Assembly: GCF_018618755.1 (NCBI RefSeq) | Contig: NZ_JACSMR010000002.1 | Span: 372,001-436,000 of the forward strand | Source of the DNA: Exiguobacterium sp. s193 | Lineage (GTDB): Bacteria; Bacillota; Bacilli; Exiguobacteriales; Exiguobacteriaceae | DNA: 64,000 nt | Direction: 5' to 3' | Shown here: in pieces, positions 8,741-17,401 of the stretch | Layout of the letters: every line of letters begins with the position of its first letter | Numbering within the stretch: the stretch's first letter is position 1 | Position numbers and translations under genes: made by a program | Notes under the pieces: generated by a model | Database searches by the model: none | Seen by the model: the letters and a program-made list of their open reading frames with translations, nothing else | Told to the model about the DNA's origin: nothing

Positions 8741-10492
8741 ATGTACAATCAATTATCATGGAAAGTGGGCGGTCAACAGGGTGAGGGAATCGAATCGACA
8801 GGTGAGATTTTTGCGATTGCCCTCAACCGCCTTGGTTATTATTTATATGGATACCGTCACTTTTCTTCACGAATCAAGGGCGGTCACACGAACAATAAGA
8901 TTCGTGTAGCGACACATGAAGTCCGGACGGTCGCGGACGATCTCGACATTTTAGTTGCATTCGATCAAGAGACGATTGATGTCAATTTCCATGAGTTACG
9001 CCAAGGGGCGATCATCATTGCTGATGCGAAGTTCAATCCGACGAATCCGGATGATTCGCGTGCCGTTCTTTATCCGATACCGTTTACGGAAATCGCGGCT
9101 GGACTCGGAACTGCTTTAATGAAAAATATGGTTGCAATCGGTGCATCGAGCGCGATTCTCGGAATTGATCCGGAACGGTTTGAAGCCGTCGTCGAACAAA
9201 TTTTCGGACGAAAGGGTCCGGAGATGGTCGAAAAGAACTTGTCGGCAATTCGCGAAGGGGCAGCTGCCTTTGAAACGATGGCACTCGACGCAGAACGGTT
9301 CATCTTAGAGCCGGCGGATGGGGTACAGCGCATGTTTATGATCGGAAACGATGCGATTGCCCTCGGTGCTGTGACAGGGGGAGCCCGTTTGATGGCAGCT
9401 TATCCGATTACACCATCGTCAGAAATCATGGAGTACTTAATCAAAAAATTACCACAGTTCGGTGGAACGGTCGTCCAGACGGAAGATGAACTGGCTGCCG
9501 TGACGATGGCAATCGGCGCAAACTATGCCGGTGTCCGTGCCTTGACGGCGTCAGCCGGACCGGGATTATCGTTGATGGCAGAAGCCATCGGGTTATCCGG
9601 GATGACAGAAACACCACTCGTCATCATCGATACACAACGGGGGGGACCGTCAACGGGACTTCCGACGAAACAAGAGCAATCGGATTTGATGGCGATGATT
9701 TACAGCACACACGGTGAGATTCCGAAAGTCGTCCTCGCACCGTCTACGGTCGAAGAAGCCTTTTATGATGCGGCAGAAGCGTTCAATATCGCGGAAGAGT
9801 ATCAATGTCCCGTCATCCTCTTGACCGACTTGATGTTGTCGCTCGGAAAACAATCGGTCGAACCGCTCGACTTAAAACGGGTCGAAATCCGACGCGGGAA
9901 ACTGCTGCAAGGCGACTTACCGGAACTTGCCGGGAAAGATTATTTCAAGCGCTACGAAGTGACGGAAGACGGCATCAGTCCACGCGTCGTTCCCGGGACG
10001 AAAAACGGGATTCATCACGTGACAGGCGTCGAACATAACGAAGAAGGACGTCCCTCGGAAGCAACGAAGAACCGGGTCGATCAAATGACGAAGCGCTTAC
10101 GTAAACTGAACCAATTCCGCCTAGCGGACGCCGTCCTCGTGACGGAGCACCATCAAACACCAGACATCTTACTTGTTGGTTTTAACTCGACACGCGGGAC
10201 AATTGAAGAAGTGATGCCACGATTAGAAGCAGACGGCATCAAAGTCGATCATCTGCATATTCGTCAGATGCATCCGTTCCCGAGCGAATTCGTCCGTCCA
10301 CACCTCGAACGGGCGAAAAAAGTTGTTGTCGTCGAGTACAATGCGACCGGCCAACTCGCGAAGTTAATTCAGATGAATTGCGGATGTGCAGACAAGATTG
10401 AGCATATCTTGAAATTCAATGGTGATCCGTTCTATCCGGCGGAAGTCGTCGAACAAGTAGTAGCAGGAGGCGTTCTCAATGGCAACCTTTAA
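8741..10492 (+). CDS. korA: 2-oxoacid:ferredoxin (acceptor) oxidoreductase, alpha subunit with fused gamma domain
   Basis: A 583-residue subunit. The first ~190 residues are the gamma domain (GGQQGEGIESTGEIFA, then IKGGHTNNKIRV). The rest is the alpha pyrimidine-binding domain (AAYPITPSSEIMEYL, TASAGPGLSLM). With the beta subunit it oxidatively decarboxylates a 2-oxoacid such as 2-oxoglutarate or pyruvate to the acyl-CoA, passing electrons to ferredoxin. GAAGGAGCG precedes the ATG. It overlaps the beta gene by 14 bases, which implies translational coupling. Substrate cannot be fixed from sequence. Confidence 0.93.
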   Translation: MYNQLSWKVGGQQGEGIESTGEIFAIALNRLGYYLYGYRHFSSRIKGGHTNNKIRVATHEVRTVADDLDILVAFDQETIDVNFHELRQGAIIIADAKFNPTNPDDSRAVLYPIPFTEIAAGLGTALMKNMVAIGASSAILGIDPERFEAVVEQIFGRKGPEMVEKNLSAIREGAAAFETMALDAERFILEPADGVQRMFMIGNDAIALGAVTGGARLMAAYPITPSSEIMEYLIKKLPQFGGTVVQTEDELAAVTMAIGANYAGVRALTASAGPGLSLMAEAIGLSGMTETPLVIIDTQRGGPSTGLPTKQEQSDLMAMIYSTHGEIPKVVLAPSTVEEAFYDAAEAFNIAEEYQCPVILLTDLMLSLGKQSVEPLDLKRVEIRRGKLLQGDLPELAGKDYFKRYEVTEDGISPRVVPGTKNGIHHVTGVEHNEEGRPSEATKNRVDQMTKRLRKLNQFRLADAVLVTEHHQTPDILLVGFNSTRGTIEEVMPRLEADGIKVDHLHIRQMHPFPSEFVRPHLERAKKVVVVEYNATGQLAKLIQMNCGCADKIEHILKFNGDPFYPAEVVEQVVAGGVLNGNL

Positions 10493-11345
10493 AGATTTTC
10501 GAAATGATGTCAAACCAAACTGGTGCCCGGGATGTGGCGACTTCTCGATTCAAGCGGCAATTCAGCGTGCAGTCGCAAACGTTGGTCTTGAGCCGGAAGA
10601 ACTCGCCTTGATTTCCGGAATCGGCTGTTCTGGCCGGATTTCTGGTTATATCAATACGTATGGGTTTCACGGCGTCCACGGTCGCTCACTCCCGATTGCC
10701 CAAGGCGTCAAGATGGCAAACCGTGAGTTGACAGTCATCGCGTCTGGTGGAGACGGAGATGGGTTTGCGATCGGAATGGGGCACACGGTCCATGCCTTTA
10801 AACGAAATGTCGACATGACGTATATCGTCATGGACAATCAAATCTACGGCTTGACAAAAGGGCAGACGTCGCCGACATCTGCTCCTGGATTCAAGACGAA
10901 GTCGACACCAAAGGGATCGATTGAGAAAAGTATTTCACCTGTCGAACTCGCGTTGACGGCCGGCGCGACGTTCGTCGCCCAAAGTTTCTCAAACGACTTA
11001 AAAGGATTAACACGTTTGATTGAACAGGCGACGGCACATAAAGGGTTTGCTTTCATCAATGTGTTCAGTCCGTGTGTGACGTTTAACAAGGTCAATACGT
11101 ATGATTGGTTCAAACAAAACTTGACAAAGCTCGATGAGATCGAAGGATATGATGCGTCGAATCTCGATACAGCGAAACGTGTCGTCCATGAACACGACGG
11201 TCTCGTCATGGGTCTGATTTATCAAGACGAGTCACGACTCGACTACCAATCACAAATCGATGGGTATGATAAAGCCGGGCTGACCTTTGCTGATCTTGAG
11301 ATGAATGAAGAAACATTTAACCAACTCGCTGCTGAATTCATGTAA
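10479..11345 (+). CDS. korB: 2-oxoacid:ferredoxin oxidoreductase, beta subunit
   Basis: A 288-residue thiamine-diphosphate-binding subunit. CPGCGDF (about 16-22) supplies conserved cysteines. GGDGDGFAIGMGHT followed by MDNQIYGLTKGQTSPTS is the ThDP/Mg2+ motif and the typical Kor/Por beta signature. AGGAGG sits inside the end of the alpha gene, about 7 bases before this ATG. No separate ferredoxin subunit lies beside the pair, as is usual for the short two-subunit enzymes of Bacillales. Confidence 0.93.
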   Translation: MATFKDFRNDVKPNWCPGCGDFSIQAAIQRAVANVGLEPEELALISGIGCSGRISGYINTYGFHGVHGRSLPIAQGVKMANRELTVIASGGDGDGFAIGMGHTVHAFKRNVDMTYIVMDNQIYGLTKGQTSPTSAPGFKTKSTPKGSIEKSISPVELALTAGATFVAQSFSNDLKGLTRLIEQATAHKGFAFINVFSPCVTFNKVNTYDWFKQNLTKLDEIEGYDASNLDTAKRVVHEHDGLVMGLIYQDESRLDYQSQIDGYDKAGLTFADLEMNEETFNQLAAEFM

Positions 11346-11441
11346 AATAGAGACGAATAATGGTTTGGTTTTTTGGGGATGCTAAACATTTGGTCATTAC
11401 CGAATTAGAGAAAGCGGGATGACCCATGAAGGAGTCGGGGA

Positions 11442-12533
11442 ATGATGACGAAATTAGTGACGGCGGTAGAACAGACGACAAAGACAAAAACGATGCGAGC
11501 GCTCGTCAAACAAGAGCGTGGTTTCGGAGCGGTCTTAAAAGAAGTTGCTGTTCCTGAACCGGGGCGTGGCGAAGTATTGATCCGTGTCGAAGCGACATCG
11601 ATTTGTGGGACGGACGTCCACATTTATGAGTGGGATGCCTGGGCTGCATCGCGCGTCAATCCACCTTATGTATTCGGTCATGAGTTTTCAGGAGAAGTCG
11701 TCGAACTCGGTGAGGGGACGAAACGGCTGAAACTCGGCGATCATGTCTCGGCTGAGACGCATATCGTCTGTCATCAGTGTAAACAATGTTTGCGCGGACA
11801 GTACCACATTTGTAAAAATACAAAAATCATCGGTGTCGACACACAGGGCTGTTTTGCTGAGTATGTCGTCATGCCGGAAGAAAACCTCTGGGTCAACCCG
11901 GAAGAGATGCCGGCAAGTATCGCATCGATTCAAGAACCGATGGGGAATGCCGTCCATACGGTACTCGCAAGCGACGTCAGTGCCAAGACGGTCGCCATCG
12001 TCGGCTGTGGTCCAATCGGTTTGATGGCGGTTTCCGTTGCGAAAGCAGCAGGAGCGGCAGAAGTCATCGCGATTGACGTCAATCCGTACCGCTTAGAGCT
12101 CGCGAAAACGATGGGCGCGGATGTCGTCATCGACTCACGCCATGAAGATGTCATCGAACGGGTCATGATGATGACGGACGGCGACGGGATCGATGTCGTC
12201 TGTGAGATGAGTGGTCATCCCGTCGCAATCAGTCAAGCCTTCGAAATGGTGACGGCAGGTGGAGATGTCAACATCTTAAGTCTTCCTGTCAAACCGGTCG
12301 AAATCGACTTGACGAATCATGTTGTTTTTAAAGGGGTTCGTGTGCAAGGGATCACGGGACGGAAGATGTATGAAACATGGAGCCAAGTCTCTGCTTTCCT
12401 CTCAAGTGGAAAAGTCGACGTCAAACCGTTGATCACACATACGTTACCACTCGAACGATTTGAAGAAGGATTCGAATTGATGCGTCAAGGGAAATGTGGA
12501 AAAGTTGTACTACAACCAAGGGGGACGAATTGA
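11442..12533 (+). CDS. tdh: L-threonine 3-dehydrogenase
   Basis: A 363-residue medium-chain zinc dehydrogenase oxidising L-threonine to 2-amino-3-oxobutanoate with NAD+. Catalytic zinc ligands are visible in SICGTDVH (Cys55) and GHEFSGE. The structural zinc cysteines are in CHQCKQCLRGQYHIC, and the NAD site is GCGPIGLMA. The ATG at 11442 follows GAAGGAG (11428-11434). This leaves about 17 extra N-terminal residues compared with B. subtilis; a start at 11493 would match the family better but has no ribosome site. The stop overlaps the kbl start (TGATG). Confidence 0.94.
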   Translation: MMTKLVTAVEQTTKTKTMRALVKQERGFGAVLKEVAVPEPGRGEVLIRVEATSICGTDVHIYEWDAWAASRVNPPYVFGHEFSGEVVELGEGTKRLKLGDHVSAETHIVCHQCKQCLRGQYHICKNTKIIGVDTQGCFAEYVVMPEENLWVNPEEMPASIASIQEPMGNAVHTVLASDVSAKTVAIVGCGPIGLMAVSVAKAAGAAEVIAIDVNPYRLELAKTMGADVVIDSRHEDVIERVMMMTDGDGIDVVCEMSGHPVAISQAFEMVTAGGDVNILSLPVKPVEIDLTNHVVFKGVRVQGITGRKMYETWSQVSAFLSSGKVDVKPLITHTLPLERFEEGFELMRQGKCGKVVLQPRGTN

Positions 12534-13705
12534 TGGGTTTCGAACACTTACGGACAGAATTAGATGATATGCGGGCAGCGGGGACATTCCGCAAGCTTGT
12601 CCCACTCGAAAGTGCACAACACAATCGCGTGACAATCGATGGAAAAGAACTGATTCAACTGTCGTCAAACAATTATCTCGGTCTCGCGGCACACCCGCGT
12701 CTCGCAAAACGGGCAGCGGATGCAGCGCTTGAATTCGGTGCAGGAACGGGATCGGTCCGGACAATCGCCGGGACACTCGAGATGCATGAAGCATTCGAAC
12801 AGGAACTCGCGACATTTAAACATACAGAAGCAGCACTCGTGTTCCAGTCAGGGTTTGCGACGAACCTTGGCGTTTTGTCAGCCTTGCTTGGACCGGAAGA
12901 CGTCGTCATTTCTGACGCATTGAACCATGCCTCAATCATCGACGGGATTCGTTTGACGAAAGCGAAACGCCGCATTTATAACCACGTCGACTTAGCAGAC
13001 CTTGAAGCGGCATTGCAAGAAACGCAAGACGCGCGGACACGGCTCGTCGTTACGGATGGCGTCTTCTCGATGGATGGGAACATCGCACCTTTACCTGAAA
13101 TCGTTGAGCTCGCTGAAAAATACGACGCGCTCGTCATGGTCGATGACGCCCATGCATCCGGTGTACTCGGAAAAAGTGGCCGCGGTACGGTCAATCACTT
13201 CGGACTGGATGGCCGCGTCGCCTTGCAGGTCGGAACATTGTCGAAAGCAATCGGTGTCCTCGGCGGGTACGTCGCGTGTGAACAGCATGTCAAAGACTAC
13301 TTGATTCATAAAGGACGTCCCTTCCTCTTCTCGACGTCACATCCACCGGCTGTCGTCGAAGCAAACCGCGAAGCGCTCCGTGTGATGGAAGAAGAAACGG
13401 AACTGTTCGACCGTCTCTGGGAAAACACGGAGTTCTTCAAACAAGGGTTACGTGATCTTGGTTTTAACATCGGGACATCGACAACACCAATCACGCCCGT
13501 CATCGTCGGCGATGAAGCCCTTTGTCATGAGCTATCCGACAAATTGCGGTCACACGGTGTCTTCGCGCAAGGGATTGCCTTCCCAACGGTCGCGAAAGGG
13601 AAAGCACGTGTCCGGACAATCGTCACGGCAGAGCATACACGGGACGACTTGGAACAAGCAATCGAAGCCTTTAAGCAAGTCGGACAAGAATTAAATTTGA
13701 TTTAA
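12533..13705 (+). CDS. kbl: Glycine C-acetyltransferase (2-amino-3-ketobutyrate CoA ligase)
   Basis: A 390-residue PLP-dependent alpha-oxoamine synthase that cleaves 2-amino-3-oxobutanoate with CoA to glycine and acetyl-CoA, completing the threonine route begun by Tdh. Features: SSNNYLGLA, the substrate loop, VDDAHASGVLG, and the PLP lysine in TLSKAIG. The start at 12533 shares one base with the tdh stop; AAGGGGG lies just upstream inside tdh. The frame is open from 12494 but the family N-terminus begins here. A clear terminator follows. Confidence 0.95.
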   Translation: MGFEHLRTELDDMRAAGTFRKLVPLESAQHNRVTIDGKELIQLSSNNYLGLAAHPRLAKRAADAALEFGAGTGSVRTIAGTLEMHEAFEQELATFKHTEAALVFQSGFATNLGVLSALLGPEDVVISDALNHASIIDGIRLTKAKRRIYNHVDLADLEAALQETQDARTRLVVTDGVFSMDGNIAPLPEIVELAEKYDALVMVDDAHASGVLGKSGRGTVNHFGLDGRVALQVGTLSKAIGVLGGYVACEQHVKDYLIHKGRPFLFSTSHPPAVVEANREALRVMEEETELFDRLWENTEFFKQGLRDLGFNIGTSTTPITPVIVGDEALCHELSDKLRSHGVFAQGIAFPTVAKGKARVRTIVTAEHTRDDLEQAIEAFKQVGQELNLI

Positions 13706-13715
13706 GTCGATCAAA

Positions 13716-13746
13716 AACAGCCGAAGATGGATTCGGCTGTTTTTTC
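13716..13746 (+). terminator. tdh-kbl terminator
   Basis: AACAGCCGAA, loop GATGGA, TTCGGCTGTT, then T run to 13746. Confidence 0.92.
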
Positions 13747-13796
13747 AATTGTAAGATAGGGAAAAGAGAACATCAGAAAGGAAGTGCACGTGCTTT

Positions 13797-15413
13797 ATGA
13801 CGATACAAAAAAAGCTGCTTCTCTTGTCGCTGATGGTGTTGACACTTTTGCTCGGTGGTTGCATCCGGATTCAGTATGATGCAACGGTTCACCTCGATCA
13901 AAGTGTGACCTTAAAAACGACGTATGCAGCAAAAGAGCATCCAGTCGCCCGACTGTTGAACTTTAATCCAGACTGGGAGATGTACGCCAAACAAGCTGAA
14001 AAAAATGGGTATGCGGCATCGACCTTTAAGACGAAAGATGATTATGAAGGCATTCATATGCAAAAGAAGTTTGCGAAGCTCGAAGACTTGGCATCGATCA
14101 AAGATGAATGGAAGACGGGCATTGGCGGAATTTTGATTCCACCCGATACGACGTATGATGTCAAAAAGCATGAGGGATTTTGGTTTAATACGTATCGCTT
14201 AAATACAAATATTGACTTGAGCATCGATCGTTTAAATATCAAAGGCTATCATCCGAAAGGACAAATCAAGAAGTTGGCAGATCGCTACATTCGCCAGGCC
14301 GACATTGAAGTCAAGTTGCATGTTCCGGAAGTCGTCGCCCTGCAAAATGCTGAAACAATTGACTGGGCGAATTACAATGATGTCTCATGGAAGCTATACG
14401 GGACGAAAGACAATCAACTGCAACTCGTCGCCTATGTCCCCAATCCAACCGGCTGGATCATCACGGGAATCGTCTTATTGATTGGACTTGGTTTACTCAT
14501 CTTCTGGATCATTCACCACGTCCGGAAATTGCGGCGAAAACAACTGCAAACGATCAGTATCTCGCTCCTCGTCTGTTTGTTACTTGGGGGTGGGGCATGG
14601 TTAATCTTTGCCGATGAGACGGCAAGTGCACCACCACCGACAACTCAAATCGTCACCGAATCAAAAGGGGAAATCACCCCGACGTTCATGGTGCACGGTT
14701 TATTCGGGACGGAACGGACCTTCTTACCGATGATTGAAAACTTTACGAAAAAGAAACTGGCGGATGACGGTGGACGGTGTGATGTTTCGCGGACGGGAAA
14801 CGTGACATGTAAAATTCACAATTCTTCGACGGGCTATCCGCTCGTCCGGATCATTTTTGAAGATGATGAAGCGAGCCTCGCGAAGCAGCAAGTCTGGCTT
14901 GAAGCAGCAATCGCCGAGTATGATAAACAACAGAAAGCAGTATTTACAGACATTCAACTCGTCGGTCACAGCATGGGGGGCGTCGACGTCGTCGAATATA
15001 CGTTGAATGAGAACCTGCCCTATACGATTCGTAAAGTCGTCACGCTCGATGCACCGATCGGGGGTTCTGATTATGCGACACTCGGTTTGACGCTTGCACC
15101 GTTCGGGACGAATACGAACAGTCCCGCGATTCAAGATTTAGCGGAGAAATCAAAGGCAATCGAACGGTTGAAAGCACGGCTTGAGACGTGGCCGCGGGAC
15201 GTCCTCGTCTATTCCTTTGGTGCCAAAGGAGGCGACTTCAACTTGATTCCTTTAAAAAGTTCGTTTGCACTTGAGAACTATACGGACAATATTCAAACGA
15301 AGTCCTATAAATACGACCACTTCACGATTCACCGGCGTGAACCGGTCTTCCGTGAAGTCCGGGATTTCTTGTTTAAAGAAAATCTAGTCGCAGAGGAGGA
15401 AAAGGAGCAATGA
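13797..15413 (+). CDS. Lipoprotein (LppM/DUF3153-like) fused to an alpha/beta hydrolase (DUF915-like)
   Basis: A 538-residue composite. Residues 1-22 are a lipoprotein signal with lipobox LLGGC (Cys22). About 23-215 is a beta-rich extracytoplasmic domain resembling LppM/DUF3153. Two hydrophobic helices follow at about 221-245 and 257-276, with a basic cluster between them. From about 295 an alpha/beta hydrolase begins: MVHGLFG (oxyanion region), nucleophile GHSMGG (Ser about 392), and likely acid and His further on (DHFTIHR near the end). It overlaps the next gene by 4 bases. The domain fusion is seen directly; family names are from recall, and the substrate (lipid or ester) is unknown. AAAGGAAG is 12 bases before the ATG, slightly far. 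Confidence 0.75.
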   Translation: MTIQKKLLLLSLMVLTLLLGGCIRIQYDATVHLDQSVTLKTTYAAKEHPVARLLNFNPDWEMYAKQAEKNGYAASTFKTKDDYEGIHMQKKFAKLEDLASIKDEWKTGIGGILIPPDTTYDVKKHEGFWFNTYRLNTNIDLSIDRLNIKGYHPKGQIKKLADRYIRQADIEVKLHVPEVVALQNAETIDWANYNDVSWKLYGTKDNQLQLVAYVPNPTGWIITGIVLLIGLGLLIFWIIHHVRKLRRKQLQTISISLLVCLLLGGGAWLIFADETASAPPPTTQIVTESKGEITPTFMVHGLFGTERTFLPMIENFTKKKLADDGGRCDVSRTGNVTCKIHNSSTGYPLVRIIFEDDEASLAKQQVWLEAAIAEYDKQQKAVFTDIQLVGHSMGGVDVVEYTLNENLPYTIRKVVTLDAPIGGSDYATLGLTLAPFGTNTNSPAIQDLAEKSKAIERLKARLETWPRDVLVYSFGAKGGDFNLIPLKSSFALENYTDNIQTKSYKYDHFTIHRREPVFREVRDFLFKENLVAEEEKEQ

Positions 15414-16867
15414 AACGAGTCGCGATTATTGGTGGTGGGATTGCGGGAGTGACAGCGGCTGCGCTGCTTGCGCGAGAGGGACATGACGTGACGTTGCTCG
15501 AGGCAAGTCGTGAATGGGGGGGATCGGCCGGCAAGTTCACCCGGAAAGACTTGACGTATCCGGTCGGGGCGACGCTCGGGATGGGCTTCCAACCGGGTGG
15601 CATTCATGACCGTGTCTTGCACCATTTAGGCTTGCGTCTCGAAGCAGAATTACTCGATCTTGTGATGACGATTAAAATTGACGGGTTCGATGTGTCTTAT
15701 TTCCGTGATCGTGACCGGTTCATCGCCGAGCTAAAAAACGTTTTTAAAGAGAATGCCAATGCGATTGGTACCTTCTTTGAGGAAATCGATCAAATTCAAC
15801 GGCATGTCGCACCACTCATGCGTGCGCTGCCGGCGCTCCCGCTCCGGACGCTCCGGGATGCACAATTGATTGTGAAGGAAGTCCGGTCGAGTCTTCCGCT
15901 GTTGCCGTATTTGACACAGACCGTCGGACATTTGCTGCGCCGTCACGGTTTATCTGGGACGACCTTCGCGGAGTTAATCGATGGGATTTTACTCGACAGC
16001 ATGCAGACGGGGCAAGAAGCGTCGGCGTTACTCGGTGCCGTCGCCCTATCGATTTATCATGAAGGCGCCTATTACGTCCCCGGTGGTTTATATAAAGTGG
16101 CAGAAGTATTAAAAGACGCGGCGGAGCAGGACGGGGCAACGGTGCTCCTCGGTCGGAAGATTACGTCAATCAAACAAACAGCGGACGGATTTATACTAGA
16201 AGACCGCAGGGGACGTTTTATTCTAGCCGATGCGGTCATCGGGGCACTGCCGCTCGAAGCGGTGCAACGTATCGTCAGTCCGTCACTTGAGCGGATTTTA
16301 AAACGAAACTATACCCGGCAAGAAAAGTTATCACAATGGGCGACGTTCACTTATTACGCTGCTTTTCCGGAGCACCTCGTTGCGCAGGATGTTGCCTTTC
16401 GTCAAATCCATGACCGGCGTTTACCGTCCGGTCATGCCTTCATCTCCTTGTCACGTCAAGGAGATACCAATCGTGCACCAGACGGCGTCCGGACGTTGAC
16501 GATGTCGTGTCACGTTCCGATTGGGTTTTTTGATAAACAGGACAAGACACACTATCAGCAACAAGTCACGGCGATGCAAGATGTATTTGAGACGATCGTC
16601 GAGCAGGAGTTTCCTGGTTTTCAAGAGCAGGCGATTGAACGCCATCCGGGTGGACCGGGGGCTTGGGTCCGGTATACATCGCGACCGGACGGAGGAGTCG
16701 GTGGGTATCCGCAACTGCCGTCGACGAGCCTGTTTCGGGCGGCATCGTTTCGGACAGGTGTGCCGAATCTTTACGTGATCGGCGATACGGTTTTTCCGGG
16801 AGCGGGGACGATCGGGGCAACGACCTCTGCGATTCATGTCGCACGTCAGTTTGGTGTCGAGCTCTGA
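15410..16867 (+). CDS. FAD-dependent CrtI/CrtN-type desaturase or isomerase-like oxidoreductase
   Basis: A 485-residue flavoprotein. N-terminal dinucleotide fold IIGGGIAGVTAA (6-17) is followed by the E of LLEAS. The C-terminal FAD motif is VIGDTVFPGAGTIGATTSAIHVA (two parts), typical of phytoene/diapophytoene desaturases and related carotenoid or retinoid redox enzymes. The first part aligns to the bacterial CrtI/CrtN group. ATGA overlap with the upstream lipoprotein-hydrolase implies coupled translation. No carotenoid synthase lies nearby, so a pigment role is only possible. AAAAGGAG precedes the ATG. Confidence 0.78.
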   Translation: MKRVAIIGGGIAGVTAAALLAREGHDVTLLEASREWGGSAGKFTRKDLTYPVGATLGMGFQPGGIHDRVLHHLGLRLEAELLDLVMTIKIDGFDVSYFRDRDRFIAELKNVFKENANAIGTFFEEIDQIQRHVAPLMRALPALPLRTLRDAQLIVKEVRSSLPLLPYLTQTVGHLLRRHGLSGTTFAELIDGILLDSMQTGQEASALLGAVALSIYHEGAYYVPGGLYKVAEVLKDAAEQDGATVLLGRKITSIKQTADGFILEDRRGRFILADAVIGALPLEAVQRIVSPSLERILKRNYTRQEKLSQWATFTYYAAFPEHLVAQDVAFRQIHDRRLPSGHAFISLSRQGDTNRAPDGVRTLTMSCHVPIGFFDKQDKTHYQQQVTAMQDVFETIVEQEFPGFQEQAIERHPGGPGAWVRYTSRPDGGVGGYPQLPSTSLFRAASFRTGVPNLYVIGDTVFPGAGTIGATTSAIHVARQFGVEL

Positions 16868-16890
16868 CCGACTTTGTGAAATAATGAAAG

Positions 16891-16914
16891 AAGCGGCCGT
16901 TTGGTCGCTTTTTC
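16891..16914 (+). terminator. Terminator after the CrtI-like gene
   Basis: AAGCGGCC / GGTCGCTT with loop GTTT, then TTT. Confidence 0.75.
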
Positions 16915-16989
16915 ATTAGAACAGGATTATGATGGGGAAGAAGTGGGAACTAAGTAATCATGCACATAAAAAGAGAGGGAGGAAGCAGC

Positions 16990-17277
16990 GTGATTCAATT
17001 CGAGGAAAAATGTCAAGACTTCATCCAAGAGCGCCGTCCTGAAGTCGGTCCAATCGTCTTCATGACAGCACGGACATTCATCAATGCCCGTGGACTGAGT
17101 GTTTATGAACGGATTTACCAAGGCAAAGAAGAAGTACGTTTAGCTTTCGTCGAACAAACGAATGGACAACAACTCGTTTCGTTGATGGAAAATACGTTCG
17201 GTAACGGATTAGTTTATTTCGTCTCGACGGCGACGGCAACATGGGATGGACAGAATTTTGGAGAGTATACGTTTTAA
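16990..17277 (+). CDS. Small conserved-looking hypothetical protein
   Basis: A 95-residue soluble protein that I do not recognise. GAGGGAGGAAG (16975-16985) selects the GTG at 16990 over an ATG at 16960. It has no signal or membrane segment, is mixed alpha/beta in appearance (FINARGLSVYERIYQG; LVSLMENTFG) and ends in an aromatic GEYTF. It is flanked by terminators on both sides, so it is a monocistronic unit. Codon use looks like its neighbours. Confidence 0.7.
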   Translation: MIQFEEKCQDFIQERRPEVGPIVFMTARTFINARGLSVYERIYQGKEEVRLAFVEQTNGQQLVSLMENTFGNGLVYFVSTATATWDGQNFGEYTF

Positions 17278-17287
17278 CTACATAGCT

Positions 17288-17318
17288 GAGTCCCGGTCAA
17301 ATCTGGCTGGGGCTCTTT
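17288..17318 (+). terminator. Terminator after the 95-residue hypothetical gene
   Basis: GAGTCCCGGTCA and TGGCTGGGGCTC pair with several G-U pairs; a short T run follows. A TATAAT at 17349-17354 downstream may be the -10 of the DUF445 gene, but its -35 is poor. Confidence 0.6.
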
Positions 17319-17401
17319 CACGTCGAAACTTATCCGGGCAGGATAGCGTATAATCAAGTATAAGCGTAACCAATCCCTTTTTAAGAAAAGGAGGAAGTGT
17401 T

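Noticed and set aside
8676-8909. Frame overlapping the start of the 2-oxoacid oxidoreductase alpha gene
   Set aside because: Arg/His-rich, out of frame with a clear gene and without its own downstream conservation.
11360-11422. 20-codon frame between the oxidoreductase beta gene and tdh
   Set aside because: No ribosome site and no run of threonine codons that would suggest a leader peptide.
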